Source: Desulfobacterales bacterium
Lineage (GTDB): Bacteria; Desulfobacterota; Desulfobacteria; Desulfobacterales; Desulfobacteraceae
Direction of reading: 5' to 3'
DNA: 28,654 nucleotides
Assembly (NCBI GenBank): GCA_022361535.1
Contig: JAKSAU010000891.1
Span: forward strand, 1 to 28,654
The notes beneath the pieces were generated by a model. The model made no database searches, was not told the DNA's origin, and saw only the letters and a program-made list of their open reading frames with translations. Position numbers and translations under genes: made by a program. Positions 8,439 through 17,370 of this stretch are shown in pieces; positions within the stretch are counted from its first letter, which is position 1; every line of letters begins with the position of its first letter.

Positions 8439-9798
8439 GGGCTGCCTCCTTTTTCGGAGTTAGTTCTTTAACCAGGGCCGTAAAGTTCTGGCCTCTTTCT
8501 TCATAGTTTGTGTACATATCAAAGCTTGCACATGCCGGAGACAAAATTACTATGTCGCTTGGCATTGCTGCCTCAAACGCTGATGACACAGCATAGGACA
8601 TACTCTCGCAGGGGGTAATGGGGCAAGACGAGCTAAATACTTCAACAATATGATCAGTTGCCTCACCAATAGCCATGATGGTTTTAACGTTTGCTGCCAC
8701 TGCCGGAATCAGCGGGGTGAAATCAGTGCCTTTTTCGCGCCCCCCAAGGATCAGAATAATTTTCTCTTCAAAGGATTCAAGCGCCCTTAAAACAGCATCC
8801 ACATTGGTGGCTTTAGAGTCGTTATAGAATTTGACTCCATCTAACTCCCGGACAAAGGCCATCCGGTGATCAGGTGGGGTAAAACCGGCTAAAGCTTGAC
8901 GGATACCTTCCATGGTGCCGCCTGCAGCAAGCACAGCTAAAACAGCTGCGGCTATGTTTTCCCTGTTATGGTTTCCGGGCATGGCTGCCAGATCTTTTGT
9001 TTCAATTGTGTCTTGAACCAGATCGGTATTGATACTGATTTTATCTAAATCTACTTTTGCACCAGAGTTGATTTTTTTTGTTGATGAAAATTCCAGCAGT
9101 GTTGCATCAATCTTTGGGGCGCGGATTAAAAAGTTCTGAATATTATTGTTAACGACAGCGGTATCTTCCGAGGTTTGATTCTTAAAAGCTGACCATTTTG
9201 AATCGGCATAGGCATCAAAATCCGGATATCGGTCCAGATGATCTTGGGAAATATTTAGCAATGCCGCCACATTAGGCTTAAACTCTTTTGCCAGATCCAG
9301 TTGAAAAGAAGATACTTCTGCAACTACCAGGTCTGCAGGTCGTCCTTCCATAAGATATTCCACAAGCGGGGTACCAATGTTTCCGCCTATAAAGCAAGTA
9401 TGGCCTGATGCCTCTAACATTTCGGCAATAAGTTGAGTGGTCGTGGTTTTACCGTTGGTTCCGGTCACAGCCACCACAGGTGTGGTGTTGTAATGGGTGA
9501 AAATATCTAATTCACCTTTAATAGGAACACCCTTGGCTGCAGCATTTTTAATGTAAGAAACAGTAAGCGGGATCCCCGGACTTGGTACAATAACCATTGC
9601 CTTATCAAAGACATCCTGGTCATGGGAACCGATCTGGGTATATATCCCCAACGCCTTAAGGGCTTCAGCTTCAGCGGTTCTGGACGGATCAATATCCGTT
9701 GCCACTACCTCGTGCCCTAAAGATTTAAGGAACCGAGCCATAGAAACGCCTGAGGCGCCCAAGCCTACAACCAGATCATATGTTTTAGGAACCGTCAC
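8431..9798 (-). CDS. murD: UDP-N-acetylmuramoyl-L-alanine--D-glutamate ligase MurD
   Basis: MurD adds D-glutamate to UDP-MurNAc-L-Ala in the cytoplasm. Seen: the N-terminal dinucleotide-like fold VVGLGASGVSMARFL (10-24), the ATP loop GTNGKTTTT (113-121), the motif NISQDHLDRYPDFDAYADSK of the central domain, and the C-terminal DSKATNVDAVLRAL and GGREKGTDF. Length 455 aa is typical. The start is GTG at 9798, four bases after the mraY stop, with AAGGTAGG just upstream; no better ATG is available before the conserved N-terminus. Confidence 0.97.
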   Translation of the reverse strand: MTVPKTYDLVVGLGASGVSMARFLKSLGHEVVATDIDPSRTAEAEALKALGIYTQIGSHDQDVFDKAMVIVPSPGIPLTVSYIKNAAAKGVPIKGELDIFTHYNTTPVVAVTGTNGKTTTTQLIAEMLEASGHTCFIGGNIGTPLVEYLMEGRPADLVVAEVSSFQLDLAKEFKPNVAALLNISQDHLDRYPDFDAYADSKWSAFKNQTSEDTAVVNNNIQNFLIRAPKIDATLLEFSSTKKINSGAKVDLDKISINTDLVQDTIETKDLAAMPGNHNRENIAAAVLAVLAAGGTMEGIRQALAGFTPPDHRMAFVRELDGVKFYNDSKATNVDAVLRALESFEEKIILILGGREKGTDFTPLIPAVAANVKTIMAIGEATDHIVEVFSSSCPITPCESMSYAVSSAFEAAMPSDIVILSPACASFDMYTNYEERGQNFTALVKELTPKKEAAHE

Positions 9799-9802
9799 TT
9801 AC

Positions 9803-10882
9803 CTACCTTATCTTCAATGTGCTCAAAGAGATGAGTGCCAGGGTAATGGAAATGATCCAGAACCTTACGATAACCTTTGATTCATGCCAGCCTTTTAATT
9901 CAAAGTGATGGTGCAGCGGGGCCATACGAAAGACCCGTTTGCCTTTGGTCATTTTAAAATAAGACACCTGGATGATGACGGATAATGCTTCAATAACGAA
10001 CAAGCCGCCGACAATCAGCAGCATGATTTCCTGTTTTGTGACAACGGCAATGGTACCTAAAATAGCGCCTAAAGGAATAGAGCCCGAGTCGCCCATAAAA
10101 ACCTGGGCCGGATGGGCATTAAACCATAGAAACCCTAAACCTGCACCGGCCAGAATACCGCAAACCACGGAGATTTCACCGGCTGATGCGATGTGGCGGA
10201 CGTGCAGATATTGGGCAAACTCAGTGTGGCCGGCCACATAGGCAAAAAGCATGTATGTTACCGAAGCCACGATATAAGGACCTATGGCCAGGCCGTCCAG
10301 CCCGTCAGTCAGGTTGACGGCATTTGAGGTGCCTACAATAACAAGGCAGGCAAAGGGGATATAAAGGATGCCTAAATCCGGTGTAAAATCTTTAAAAAAG
10401 GGAACAGTCAGTGTGGAGTTAAAATCAGGGCTTTTATATACCAGGTAAGAAATAAGCAGGCCGAATAAGATCTGCAGTGCAAATTTCCCCTTTGCCGTGA
10501 ACCCCATGTTGCGTTTTTTAACTTGCATCAGATAATCGTCAAAGAACCCGATAAACCCGAAGAGCAAGGTGGTCAGCAGCAAAATCCCCACATAATGGTT
10601 ACCAAGGTTTCCCCAGAACAGAGTGGCTGTGAAAATGGCAAAAAGAATGAGTATGCCGCCCATGGTCGGTGTACCTTGTTTACCCATATGGGACTGCGGC
10701 CCGTCGGTTTGAATGATCTGTCCGATCTGCATCAATTGAAGCCGGCGGATTACATAAGGTCCTAAAAGAAAGCAGATAAGAAATGCAGTCAACCCACCGT
10801 AGATAGTCCGGAATGTGATATACCGGAAGATATTTAATGCAGTGAATTGTTCATGCAGGGGGTATATGAATTCATAAAACAT
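9803..10882 (-). CDS. mraY: Phospho-N-acetylmuramoyl-pentapeptide transferase MraY
   Basis: MraY is the integral membrane enzyme that transfers phospho-MurNAc-pentapeptide to undecaprenyl phosphate, forming lipid I. About ten membrane segments are visible. Catalytic landmarks are intact: the acidic pair in GFFDDYLM (D115, D116), NAVNLTDGLDGLA (187-199), and the loop motif APLHHHFELKGWHE near the C-terminus; PTMGG (about 72-76) is also typical. Length 359 aa matches the family. The ATG at 10882 follows the murE-murF stop by five bases; the ribosome site is weak (AAAGG), consistent with coupling. Confidence 0.98.
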   Translation of the reverse strand: MFYEFIYPLHEQFTALNIFRYITFRTIYGGLTAFLICFLLGPYVIRRLQLMQIGQIIQTDGPQSHMGKQGTPTMGGILILFAIFTATLFWGNLGNHYVGILLLTTLLFGFIGFFDDYLMQVKKRNMGFTAKGKFALQILFGLLISYLVYKSPDFNSTLTVPFFKDFTPDLGILYIPFACLVIVGTSNAVNLTDGLDGLAIGPYIVASVTYMLFAYVAGHTEFAQYLHVRHIASAGEISVVCGILAGAGLGFLWFNAHPAQVFMGDSGSIPLGAILGTIAVVTKQEIMLLIVGGLFVIEALSVIIQVSYFKMTKGKRVFRMAPLHHHFELKGWHESKVIVRFWIISITLALISLSTLKIR

Positions 10883-10887
10883 TTGTT

Positions 10888-13884
10888 TTAATCTGCCTTT
10901 CTTTTCATCTGTAGTTCAACTTCCGGGATTAATGTTTCCATGGCCATGCCCCTGGACCCTTTGAGCAATAGCCAGTCTTCAGTTTGCAGTGCATCTGCCA
11001 GGGTTTCAGCGATATCTTTTTTTGAACCTTTAAATATTCTTTCTTTTGGAAAACCGTTTTCCAAGGCCCCGGACAAAACATGCTCGACCTGGTTTCCAAA
11101 AAGACAGACCTTTGCAGGGGATAATTCTGCCACCAGATGCCCGATCTGCCGGTGAAGCAAGTCGGAATCTTTGCCCAGTTCCAACATGTCCCCTAATGCT
11201 GCTACACCATGATCTTTTCCTGCCAGTTGATTCAGGGTGGTCAAAGCCTGGGTGACTGAGGCTGGATTGGCATTATAGGTATCGTCAATCAGGTTGATCT
11301 TGCCTGTCAGTTTTTTCAGGTTCATACGGCCTTGTACGGGGGTGAAATTCGCAAGGCCAGCTTGAATATCTTTTGTATCTATACCGGCAGCTCTTGCTGC
11401 AGCAATGGCAGCCATTGCATTGTTGACCATGAACCGGGCAGGGGAGTTGACCCTGTATTGGGATGTTTCCTCTGCCTCACGAACCGAAAAGGTAAGACCT
11501 TGCTCGTTTGCAGTAATCTTGTCGCAAAATAAATCCGCAGTGCTGTCTTTACCGAAAAACATGTGTTGTGAAATATTCTGGTTTTTCCGGGCATGGTCTT
11601 CCATGATATGGCGTCTTGGATCATCAGCAAAGATAACAGCCGTTCCGTCCGCGTTTACACTTTCAAAAATTTCGGATTTTGCCAGAGCAACATTGTCTGC
11701 TGTTTTAAGACCCTCAAGATGGGCTCCCGAGGTATTGGTGATGACTGCAATATCCGGCTGGGCAATTGCCGAAAGCCTTGAAATTTCTCCCGGATGATTC
11801 ATCCCCATTTCAATCACTGCCCACTGGTGAACCGGAGCAAGCTTGAATAAGGTTAATGGTACACCGATCTCATTGTTGAAGTTCCCTTGGGTGGCAAGGG
11901 TATCAAACCGAGTTGCAAATATTTCCCGGGTCATTTTCCGTGTTGTGGTTTTGCCATTTGACCCTGTAATGGCAACCAACCGGACATCAGATCTGGTTTT
12001 ATGATAATGGGCCAGCTTTCCTAATGCTGCAAGGGTATCGTCAGCTTCAAAAAACAAGACATCATTTTTAGCCATCAGACCTTTAAGCCGGCTGTCCAAA
12101 GTGGCCAGGTATCCTTTTTTTATAACGAATGCCCGAACACCTTTGTCTGCAAGTGTCGGAATAAAGTCATGGCCGTCAAAGTTTTCTCCTTCAAGGGCAA
12201 GAAAAACCATGTCCGGATCAATCGTTCTTGAGTCAGTTCCGATGCTTTTGAATCTGGGTGTTGTTTCTGTCTGGGCGGCTTGTTTACCTTTTGAAGATAC
12301 AGCATTTTTCCCAAGTGCTTGTTCCAGATCTTCCCGGGTCCAGTCTTGGGGAGTCAGCATTTTTCTACAGGCTGCAGCCAGGTGTTCCATATCATCGAAA
12401 TGAATCGTACCTTCATTGGTTATCTGATAGGTCTCATGACCTTTTCCTGCAGCTACGATGATATCTCCGGGTTTTGAAATGTCTACGGCAAGTTTTAGAG
12501 CCTTTGCGCGGTCTACCTGGCGGATATATCCTTTGGCAGTTTCATTTTCCGGGTCAATTTCCTTGAACCCGGCGGCTTCGATTCCTTCGATGATTTCGTC
12601 CACAATGGCGTCGGGGGACTCGGTTCTTGGATTGTCAGAAGTGACAATAGCAATATCCGAATGGGTGCAGGCAAACTTACCCATCGGCGCTCGCTTGGTC
12701 CGGTCCCGGTCTCCGCCGCAACCAAACACAGTTATCAGTCTGGCTGGTGCACGCTTGGAAAGAGTATCAAGAATGGAGTCCAATGCATCAGGGGTGTGGG
12801 CATAGTCAACAAAAATGTGCCTGTTCAATGGCGTAGCAAGTTTTTCCAAACGGCCCGGGACACTTTTTAGTGCTGCAATTCCTTGAATAATCAATTCTTC
12901 GCTGATGCCGAGGCTTAAAGCTGCACCTGCTGCACACAATATGTTTTCCAGGTTGAACCGTCCGGTGAGAGCTGATGTCATGACGGCTTCACTGCCGTTA
13001 AGATTAATGTTTGCCGACAGCCCGCTGATATCGTCTTTGATATTTTGGGCTGTGATTTTTGCGGATTGAGCAGTGCTGACCGTTATAGCGGGAACATTTA
13101 AAGGGTCTTCAAGGCGTTTGCCGAACTCATCGTCAATATTTATGATTGCGGTTCCAGTTTTGCCGGAGGCGTGAGGCCCAAGGTGATCGACAAAGAGTTG
13201 TGCCTTGCACCTGAAATACTCTTCCATGGTCTGGTGATAATCCAAGTGATCCTGGGTGAGATTGGTAAATACGGCAGCATCAAATTCACAGCAGTCAACA
13301 CGAAATTGATTCAGGCTGTGGGAGGAAACTTCCATAAGCACATGGGTAACCCCAGCCTGTTTCATCTCATGCATTGTTCTTTGCAGACTGACTGCATCTG
13401 GTGTTGTGATTGGATTGTCTAAAGTTTTATCCGCGTACCGGATATTGACTGTACCGATGACACCTGTATTGAACCCGCATGTCTTTAAGATGCTTTCAAG
13501 AATCCATGTGGTAGTCGTCTTTCCATTTGTGCCTGTTATACCGACCAGAACCAGGTCTTTTGACGGATAACCAAAGAAGTTAGCCGCAACTGCCGCGGTG
13601 GCTTTACGTGTATCTTTGGCTAAAACGATCCTGTTTTTTTGATCCTGAGTTAATTCCTCGGGGATGTGCTGGGCAATGACTGCCGCAGCCCCTTTTTCAA
13701 AGGCTTGGCCGATATAATCGTGTCCGTCTGCGTCATTGCCATCAACGGCCAGGAAAAGGCTGCCGGGGGCGACTTGCCTGGAATCGCAGGTGATATCTGT
13801 AATGTTGTTATTGGTAAGGCTCTTGGCAATATCTGTTCTGTTCTCTGAAAGAGTACATCCGTTGAGCAGATCAATTAGTTTCAT
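10888..13884 (-). CDS. murE-murF: MurE-MurF fusion: tripeptide and D-Ala-D-Ala ligase in one chain
   Basis: A single 998-aa frame carries two complete Mur ligases. MurE (about 1-510) adds meso-diaminopimelate to UDP-MurNAc-dipeptide: ATP loop GTNGKTTTT (118-126), the carbamylated-lysine segment YFRCKAQLF (K227), the diaminopimelate-specific motif DNPR (417-420) and KGHE (481-484). MurF (about 514-998) then adds D-Ala-D-Ala: N-terminal GTDSRTIDPDMVFLALEGE, ATP loop GSNGKTTT (641-648), VQGRMN, DDTYNANPASV and a terminal LLKGSRGMAMETL. The joint, about 510-545, is a short charged and polar linker (KNAVSSKGKQAAQTETTPR). The ATG has a strong AAGGAGG six bases upstream and overlaps ftsI by 14 bases. 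Both active sites look complete, so this is a true bifunctional enzyme. Such fusions are known in other bacteria, including Bordetella. Confidence 0.97.
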   Translation of the reverse strand: MKLIDLLNGCTLSENRTDIAKSLTNNNITDITCDSRQVAPGSLFLAVDGNDADGHDYIGQAFEKGAAAVIAQHIPEELTQDQKNRIVLAKDTRKATAAVAANFFGYPSKDLVLVGITGTNGKTTTTWILESILKTCGFNTGVIGTVNIRYADKTLDNPITTPDAVSLQRTMHEMKQAGVTHVLMEVSSHSLNQFRVDCCEFDAAVFTNLTQDHLDYHQTMEEYFRCKAQLFVDHLGPHASGKTGTAIINIDDEFGKRLEDPLNVPAITVSTAQSAKITAQNIKDDISGLSANINLNGSEAVMTSALTGRFNLENILCAAGAALSLGISEELIIQGIAALKSVPGRLEKLATPLNRHIFVDYAHTPDALDSILDTLSKRAPARLITVFGCGGDRDRTKRAPMGKFACTHSDIAIVTSDNPRTESPDAIVDEIIEGIEAAGFKEIDPENETAKGYIRQVDRAKALKLAVDISKPGDIIVAAGKGHETYQITNEGTIHFDDMEHLAAACRKMLTPQDWTREDLEQALGKNAVSSKGKQAAQTETTPRFKSIGTDSRTIDPDMVFLALEGENFDGHDFIPTLADKGVRAFVIKKGYLATLDSRLKGLMAKNDVLFFEADDTLAALGKLAHYHKTRSDVRLVAITGSNGKTTTRKMTREIFATRFDTLATQGNFNNEIGVPLTLFKLAPVHQWAVIEMGMNHPGEISRLSAIAQPDIAVITNTSGAHLEGLKTADNVALAKSEIFESVNADGTAVIFADDPRRHIMEDHARKNQNISQHMFFGKDSTADLFCDKITANEQGLTFSVREAEETSQYRVNSPARFMVNNAMAAIAAARAAGIDTKDIQAGLANFTPVQGRMNLKKLTGKINLIDDTYNANPASVTQALTTLNQLAGKDHGVAALGDMLELGKDSDLLHRQIGHLVAELSPAKVCLFGNQVEHVLSGALENGFPKERIFKGSKKDIAETLADALQTEDWLLLKGSRGMAMETLIPEVELQMKRKAD

Positions 13885-15607
13885 TGGATGCCTCCTTTGT
13901 CAGTGCCGCAACCATGGACGTTTCAGGCGGTATATTCAGATAATTGAATGATTTGCTCATAATTTTTTTAAAGGCCGGTGCTGCAACGGTACCGCCGTAA
14001 TGGTTCTTTTTGGGCTCATTTACCACTACAAGGGTGGCAAGTTGAGGATCCTGGAGAGGCGCAAAACCGCCAAATGCTGCGATATACTTATTTTTTGCGT
14101 AGCCTTTACCGTTTTTGTCCGCTTTTTGGGCTGTACTGGTTTTACCGCAGACCCGGTACCCGGATATCGCAGCCTCGGTCCCTGTTCCTTCTTCCTGGAC
14201 CACCTGGTTCATCATCCTTTTTACAAGGTTGGCGGTTTGGGCCGATACCACTTGCCTGATAATCGTAGGCTTAAAAACTTCCAGTTCTTTGCCTGAATTG
14301 GAGATGATCTTTTTTATCAGCATCGGTTTCATCAGCTTTCCTTCATTGGCAACGGCAGATATCGCTGAAATCAGCTGTACCGCTGTTACGGAAACGCCCT
14401 GACCAAACGAAATGGCGCCTGAATCAATTTTTGACCAACGGCGGTAGGGCAGAAGTAATCCGCTGCTTTCTGCAGGGCTGCCTAAACTTGTCTTCTTCCC
14501 GAACCCGAACGCAGTCAGGTAGTGATGCAGGGCTTTGTCCCCGATGGTTTCAGAGATCTTGGCCGCCCCGATATTTGAAGAGAATTTTATGATCTGTGCC
14601 AGGGAAAGCCACTCATGGGGATGTGTGTCATGCACGGTAAACCCGCCGATCCTATAGTTACCGTTTTCACAAAAGAAGATAGACTTGGGTGACATGCCCC
14701 GTTCAATGGCCGCTGCCACAGTAAATACCTTCATAATAGAGCCTGGCTCAAATGCATCCGTTACCGCCCTGTTTCTGTATCGGTCACGGCTGAAATCAGA
14801 GTAGTTGTTGGGATTGAATGCCGGGTAATGTGCAATGGCTAAAAGCTCTCCTGTTGACGGTCGCATTACCAGCGCCATGCCAGACTTGCCCCGGTTGGCT
14901 TTGACAGCTTGTTCAAGAGCCTGTTCAGATAAAAATTGGATTTTTTTGTCAATGGTAAGGACAATGGCGTTGCCCCTGAGTTCATCTCTTTTGTTTCTAT
15001 CAATATCCAGGACACGACCGGAGCCGTCCCGCCTGACTTTTGTTTTTATTCTTGTGCCTTCAAGTACGGCATTGTACTTGAATTCCAACCCTTCAAGGCC
15101 TCTATCTTCTTTTCCTGTAAACCCGATGACCTGGGCTGCCAGGTTTCGGTTGGGGTAAAAACGTTTGGAATCATTTTTCAGATAAATGCCCTTGTAATTC
15201 AGTGCTTTTACCGCTTCTGCCTGAGATGGTGTGATTCTCCTGGCAAGTATGACAAACCGCCGTTTTGATGACAGCTTATCAGTTAAGCGTCTTGTGTTTT
15301 CATCAAGAATTTTTGCCAGTTTGCGGGCAACAACCTTGGGTTGGTTAATCTGAGTTGGATCTGCAGTGACATTGGGGGCATCGGTATTTGTCCCCAATTT
15401 ATTTAAATGACGGTCCAGTATCTGCCCCCGATCCCCTTTGATGGACATCTGCATGGAGTATGCCTGCTCTGCTTTTTGGGTCAGGTGCTTTCCGTTAAAA
15501 ATCTGAACATCTACTGATTTGGCTCCTAGTAACAGCAGGCATGAAATCAGGATAAATCGAACGAAAAGAACTCGTCTGCCAAAACGTTTTTGAGCATCTT
15601 GTTCCAT
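13871..15607 (-). CDS. ftsI: Septal peptidoglycan transpeptidase FtsI (PBP3, class B)
   Basis: FtsI cross-links septal peptidoglycan on the periplasmic side and works with FtsW. Architecture: short cytoplasmic tail, one membrane anchor (about 12-30), a pedestal/dimerisation domain with GDRGQILDR (58-66), and the transpeptidase domain. Active-site motifs are SIMK (290-293, acylated Ser290), SSN (343-345) and KTS (489-491). The third motif is normally KTG, so Ser491 replaces the usual glycine; the bases read aaa acc agt, with no sign of a frameshift. No PASTA domains follow; 578 aa is normal for a Gram-negative FtsI. The ATG overlaps the ftsL stop by one base (TGATG), with AGGAGA nine bases upstream. 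SpoVD-like naming is possible, but nothing here suggests sporulation. Confidence 0.96.
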   Translation of the reverse strand: MEQDAQKRFGRRVLFVRFILISCLLLLGAKSVDVQIFNGKHLTQKAEQAYSMQMSIKGDRGQILDRHLNKLGTNTDAPNVTADPTQINQPKVVARKLAKILDENTRRLTDKLSSKRRFVILARRITPSQAEAVKALNYKGIYLKNDSKRFYPNRNLAAQVIGFTGKEDRGLEGLEFKYNAVLEGTRIKTKVRRDGSGRVLDIDRNKRDELRGNAIVLTIDKKIQFLSEQALEQAVKANRGKSGMALVMRPSTGELLAIAHYPAFNPNNYSDFSRDRYRNRAVTDAFEPGSIMKVFTVAAAIERGMSPKSIFFCENGNYRIGGFTVHDTHPHEWLSLAQIIKFSSNIGAAKISETIGDKALHHYLTAFGFGKKTSLGSPAESSGLLLPYRRWSKIDSGAISFGQGVSVTAVQLISAISAVANEGKLMKPMLIKKIISNSGKELEVFKPTIIRQVVSAQTANLVKRMMNQVVQEEGTGTEAAISGYRVCGKTSTAQKADKNGKGYAKNKYIAAFGGFAPLQDPQLATLVVVNEPKKNHYGGTVAAPAFKKIMSKSFNYLNIPPETSMVAALTKEASNETN

Positions 15608-15912
15608 CAGTTGGATTCTCCTGGTAAATAAATGGTCTGGTTAAATATGTCTGATGACAATCCGATACGGGTGCGGGCTATCCTGGTAATCCGTGCGTCT
15701 GACTTTAAGCGGTCCCGTTCAAGACTTAATGCTTTTCGGTAGGAGGTCAATCTCTGGATTTCGGCCTGTACACGCGAGATTCTGACCATGGCCTGGGTAG
15801 ACTCTGTGCGGATCCAGGCATGTATCATGAGTTCGCACACCAGTACAAGGATGAAGGCGAACCATCTTAACCCTCTCCGGTGCTGACCGGGAATGTCATG
15901 TCTCCTTACCAT
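15607..15912 (-). CDS. ftsL: Cell division protein FtsL
   Basis: FtsL is a small bitopic membrane protein that with FtsQ and FtsB forms the complex activating FtsW-FtsI. This 101-aa protein has a basic cytoplasmic tail (1-16), one membrane helix (about 17-35, WFAFILVLVCELMIHAWI) and a periplasmic coiled-coil stretch (about 40-75) rich in charged residues with heptad-like spacing, ending in ARTRIGLSSDIFNQTIYL. Sequence similarity in this family is low, so the call rests on size, topology and location between rsmH and ftsI. The ATG at 15912 lies 20 bases after the rsmH stop; the nearest SD-like AAAGGA is rather far upstream. Confidence 0.88.
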   Translation of the reverse strand: MVRRHDIPGQHRRGLRWFAFILVLVCELMIHAWIRTESTQAMVRISRVQAEIQRLTSYRKALSLERDRLKSDARITRIARTRIGLSSDIFNQTIYLPGESN

Positions 15913-15932
15913 TTGAGAAAAAGCGTCCTTTC

Positions 15933-16871
15933 TTATACCCGCTGGGCCACCCTTAATTTGGCGCTCCTTGCCATTGGGTTGGCGGCTGTTTCCTTACCAT
16001 CCGCCACCAGGGGTTTCCTGGTGATGGATTTCATGCTCTGCACAAAACCGCACACACAATGAGGCAGTTCTTTGGGGCAGGTACATCCGTTTTCAAAAGA
16101 CCGCAGCCGTTGTTTTACAATCCGGTCTTCCAGGGAGTGAAATGAGATCACACAGATTCGGCCGCCTTTAACCAGCATGGACGGAACCGCGGACATAAAA
16201 TCGTCCAACACCTCCAGCTCTTTGTTCACAGCGATGCGCAACGCCTGGAAGACCCGGGTTGCCGGATGGATCTTCTGCTTTGCTGCGGATTTTGCCGGAA
16301 CGGCGCCAGCCACAATTGTGGCAAGAACTCCGCTGGTTGTAATCGGTGCTTCGGTTCTCTTTTTAACGATGCTTGATGCGATTCGTCGTGAGAACCGTTC
16401 TTCCCCGTATTTGAAAAAAATGTCTGCCAACTGCTTTTCCGTGTACGTATTCACCACATCTTCTGCGGTTAATGGGTTGCGGACATCCATCCGCATATCC
16501 AAGGGGTCGTCCTTTTGGAAGCTGAACCCCCGTTTGCTTTGTGTCAGTTGGTTAAGTGAAAAGCCCAGGTCAAGAAGAATGCTGTTGACCCCGTCTATTC
16601 CGGCATCGTTTAGAATACCGGGGAGGTCGCTGAAATTATTATGATACAGCCGGACATTGTCCTTGAATGGATGAAGAATTTTTTTAGCATTAGCTATGGC
16701 ATCCATATCCTGATCGATGCCGATGAGGATACCGCCCGGCTGTATTGCCCTGACGGTTGAGAGTGCGTGCCCTGAACCGCCAAGGGTACAGTCCACACAG
16801 GTATTCCCGGGTTTTAAATTCTGATATTCATGCACCTGCTCGGGCATGACAGAAGTATGTTCAAATCCCAT
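15933..16871 (-). CDS. rsmH: 16S rRNA m4C1402 methyltransferase RsmH (MraW)
   Basis: RsmH uses S-adenosylmethionine to N4-methylate C1402 in the ribosomal P-site of 16S rRNA. The N-terminus HTSVMPEQV and the SAM loop DCTLGGSGHALS (about 23-34) are characteristic. Further family motifs are LLDLGFSLNQL, KRGFSFQKDDPLDMRMD, TRVFQALRIAVNKEL and ICVISFHSLEDRIVKQ. The C-terminal RKPLVADGKETAANPMARSAKLR is also typical. Length 312 aa is usual. The ATG is two bases after the mraZ stop, the classic mraZ-rsmH pairing at the head of dcw clusters. Confidence 0.98.
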   Translation of the reverse strand: MGFEHTSVMPEQVHEYQNLKPGNTCVDCTLGGSGHALSTVRAIQPGGILIGIDQDMDAIANAKKILHPFKDNVRLYHNNFSDLPGILNDAGIDGVNSILLDLGFSLNQLTQSKRGFSFQKDDPLDMRMDVRNPLTAEDVVNTYTEKQLADIFFKYGEERFSRRIASSIVKKRTEAPITTSGVLATIVAGAVPAKSAAKQKIHPATRVFQALRIAVNKELEVLDDFMSAVPSMLVKGGRICVISFHSLEDRIVKQRLRSFENGCTCPKELPHCVCGFVQSMKSITRKPLVADGKETAANPMARSAKLRVAQRV

Positions 16872-16873
16872 AC

Positions 16874-17314
16874 TTATAACCCTAGGGAAGCAATTTCCTC
16901 TCTTACTTCCTCACGTTCAAGTTCCTGCTCCATTTTAAGGTTCTCATGATCCCACTTTTCCCTGGACCAGATTTCAAACCTGTCCAGAACACCCACAAGA
17001 ACGATATCCTTTTCTATACCTGCATAAGTCCTCAAACTTTGGGGGATGAGCACTCTGTCCTGTTTGTCGCATTTCAACGGACAGGCATTCCCCAGGAAAA
17101 ACCGTTTAAACTTTTCCATGGCAGCACTTTTGGCTGACCGGATTCGTTGTTCAAGGCTTTTCCATTCGCTGAATGTGTAGGCATAGATACAGCCGTCCTT
17201 TATAGAGACCACGATCCCATATTCATCATCGGCCTGCAGCACCTTCCGGAATCTTGCCGGAATGATGATCCTGCCTTTTGGGTCGATTGTATGAAAGGAG
17301 CTTGATCGAAACAC
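16874..17314 (-). CDS. mraZ: Transcriptional regulator MraZ
   Basis: MraZ is an AbrB/SpoVT-type DNA-binding protein that forms ring oligomers and controls its own dcw promoter. The 146-aa protein has the expected duplicated fold: motif 1 DPKGRIIIPARFR (11-23) and motif 2 DKQDRVLIPQSLR (83-95). The consensus is DxxGR, so the second copy has Asp86 in place of glycine while the first is canonical. The start is a GTG at 17314 with AGAGG nine bases upstream. Three 10-base GTGG repeats and a candidate promoter lie directly upstream, which fits autoregulation. It is the first gene of the dcw unit. Confidence 0.96.
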   Translation of the reverse strand: MFRSSSFHTIDPKGRIIIPARFRKVLQADDEYGIVVSIKDGCIYAYTFSEWKSLEQRIRSAKSAAMEKFKRFFLGNACPLKCDKQDRVLIPQSLRTYAGIEKDIVLVGVLDRFEIWSREKWDHENLKMEQELEREEVREEIASLGL

Positions 17315-17340
17315 TTATTAAAGCCTCTGTAAAATTATTA

Positions 17341-17370
17341 CATCCACTTTCCACCACCTTGCAGCCACTT
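17341..17370 (-). promoter_or_regulatory. Candidate MraZ operator: three tandem 10-base GTGG boxes
   Basis: On the minus strand the sequence reads AAGTGGCTGC, AAGGTGGTGG, AAAGTGGATG, three consecutive 10-base units ending 26 bases before the mraZ GTG. Published MraZ sites are short direct repeats at helical spacing (TGGGN with five-base spacers in E. coli, AAAGTG-type in mycoplasmas); the last unit contains AAAGTGG exactly. The boxes overlap the -10 region and probable transcription start, a typical repressor position. Binding is inferred. Confidence 0.72.

Noticed and set aside
10888..13884. MurE-MurF fusion as a sequencing error removing a stop codon
   Set aside because: The linker is in frame, MurF lacks its own start and ribosome site at the junction, and similar fusions are known elsewhere.
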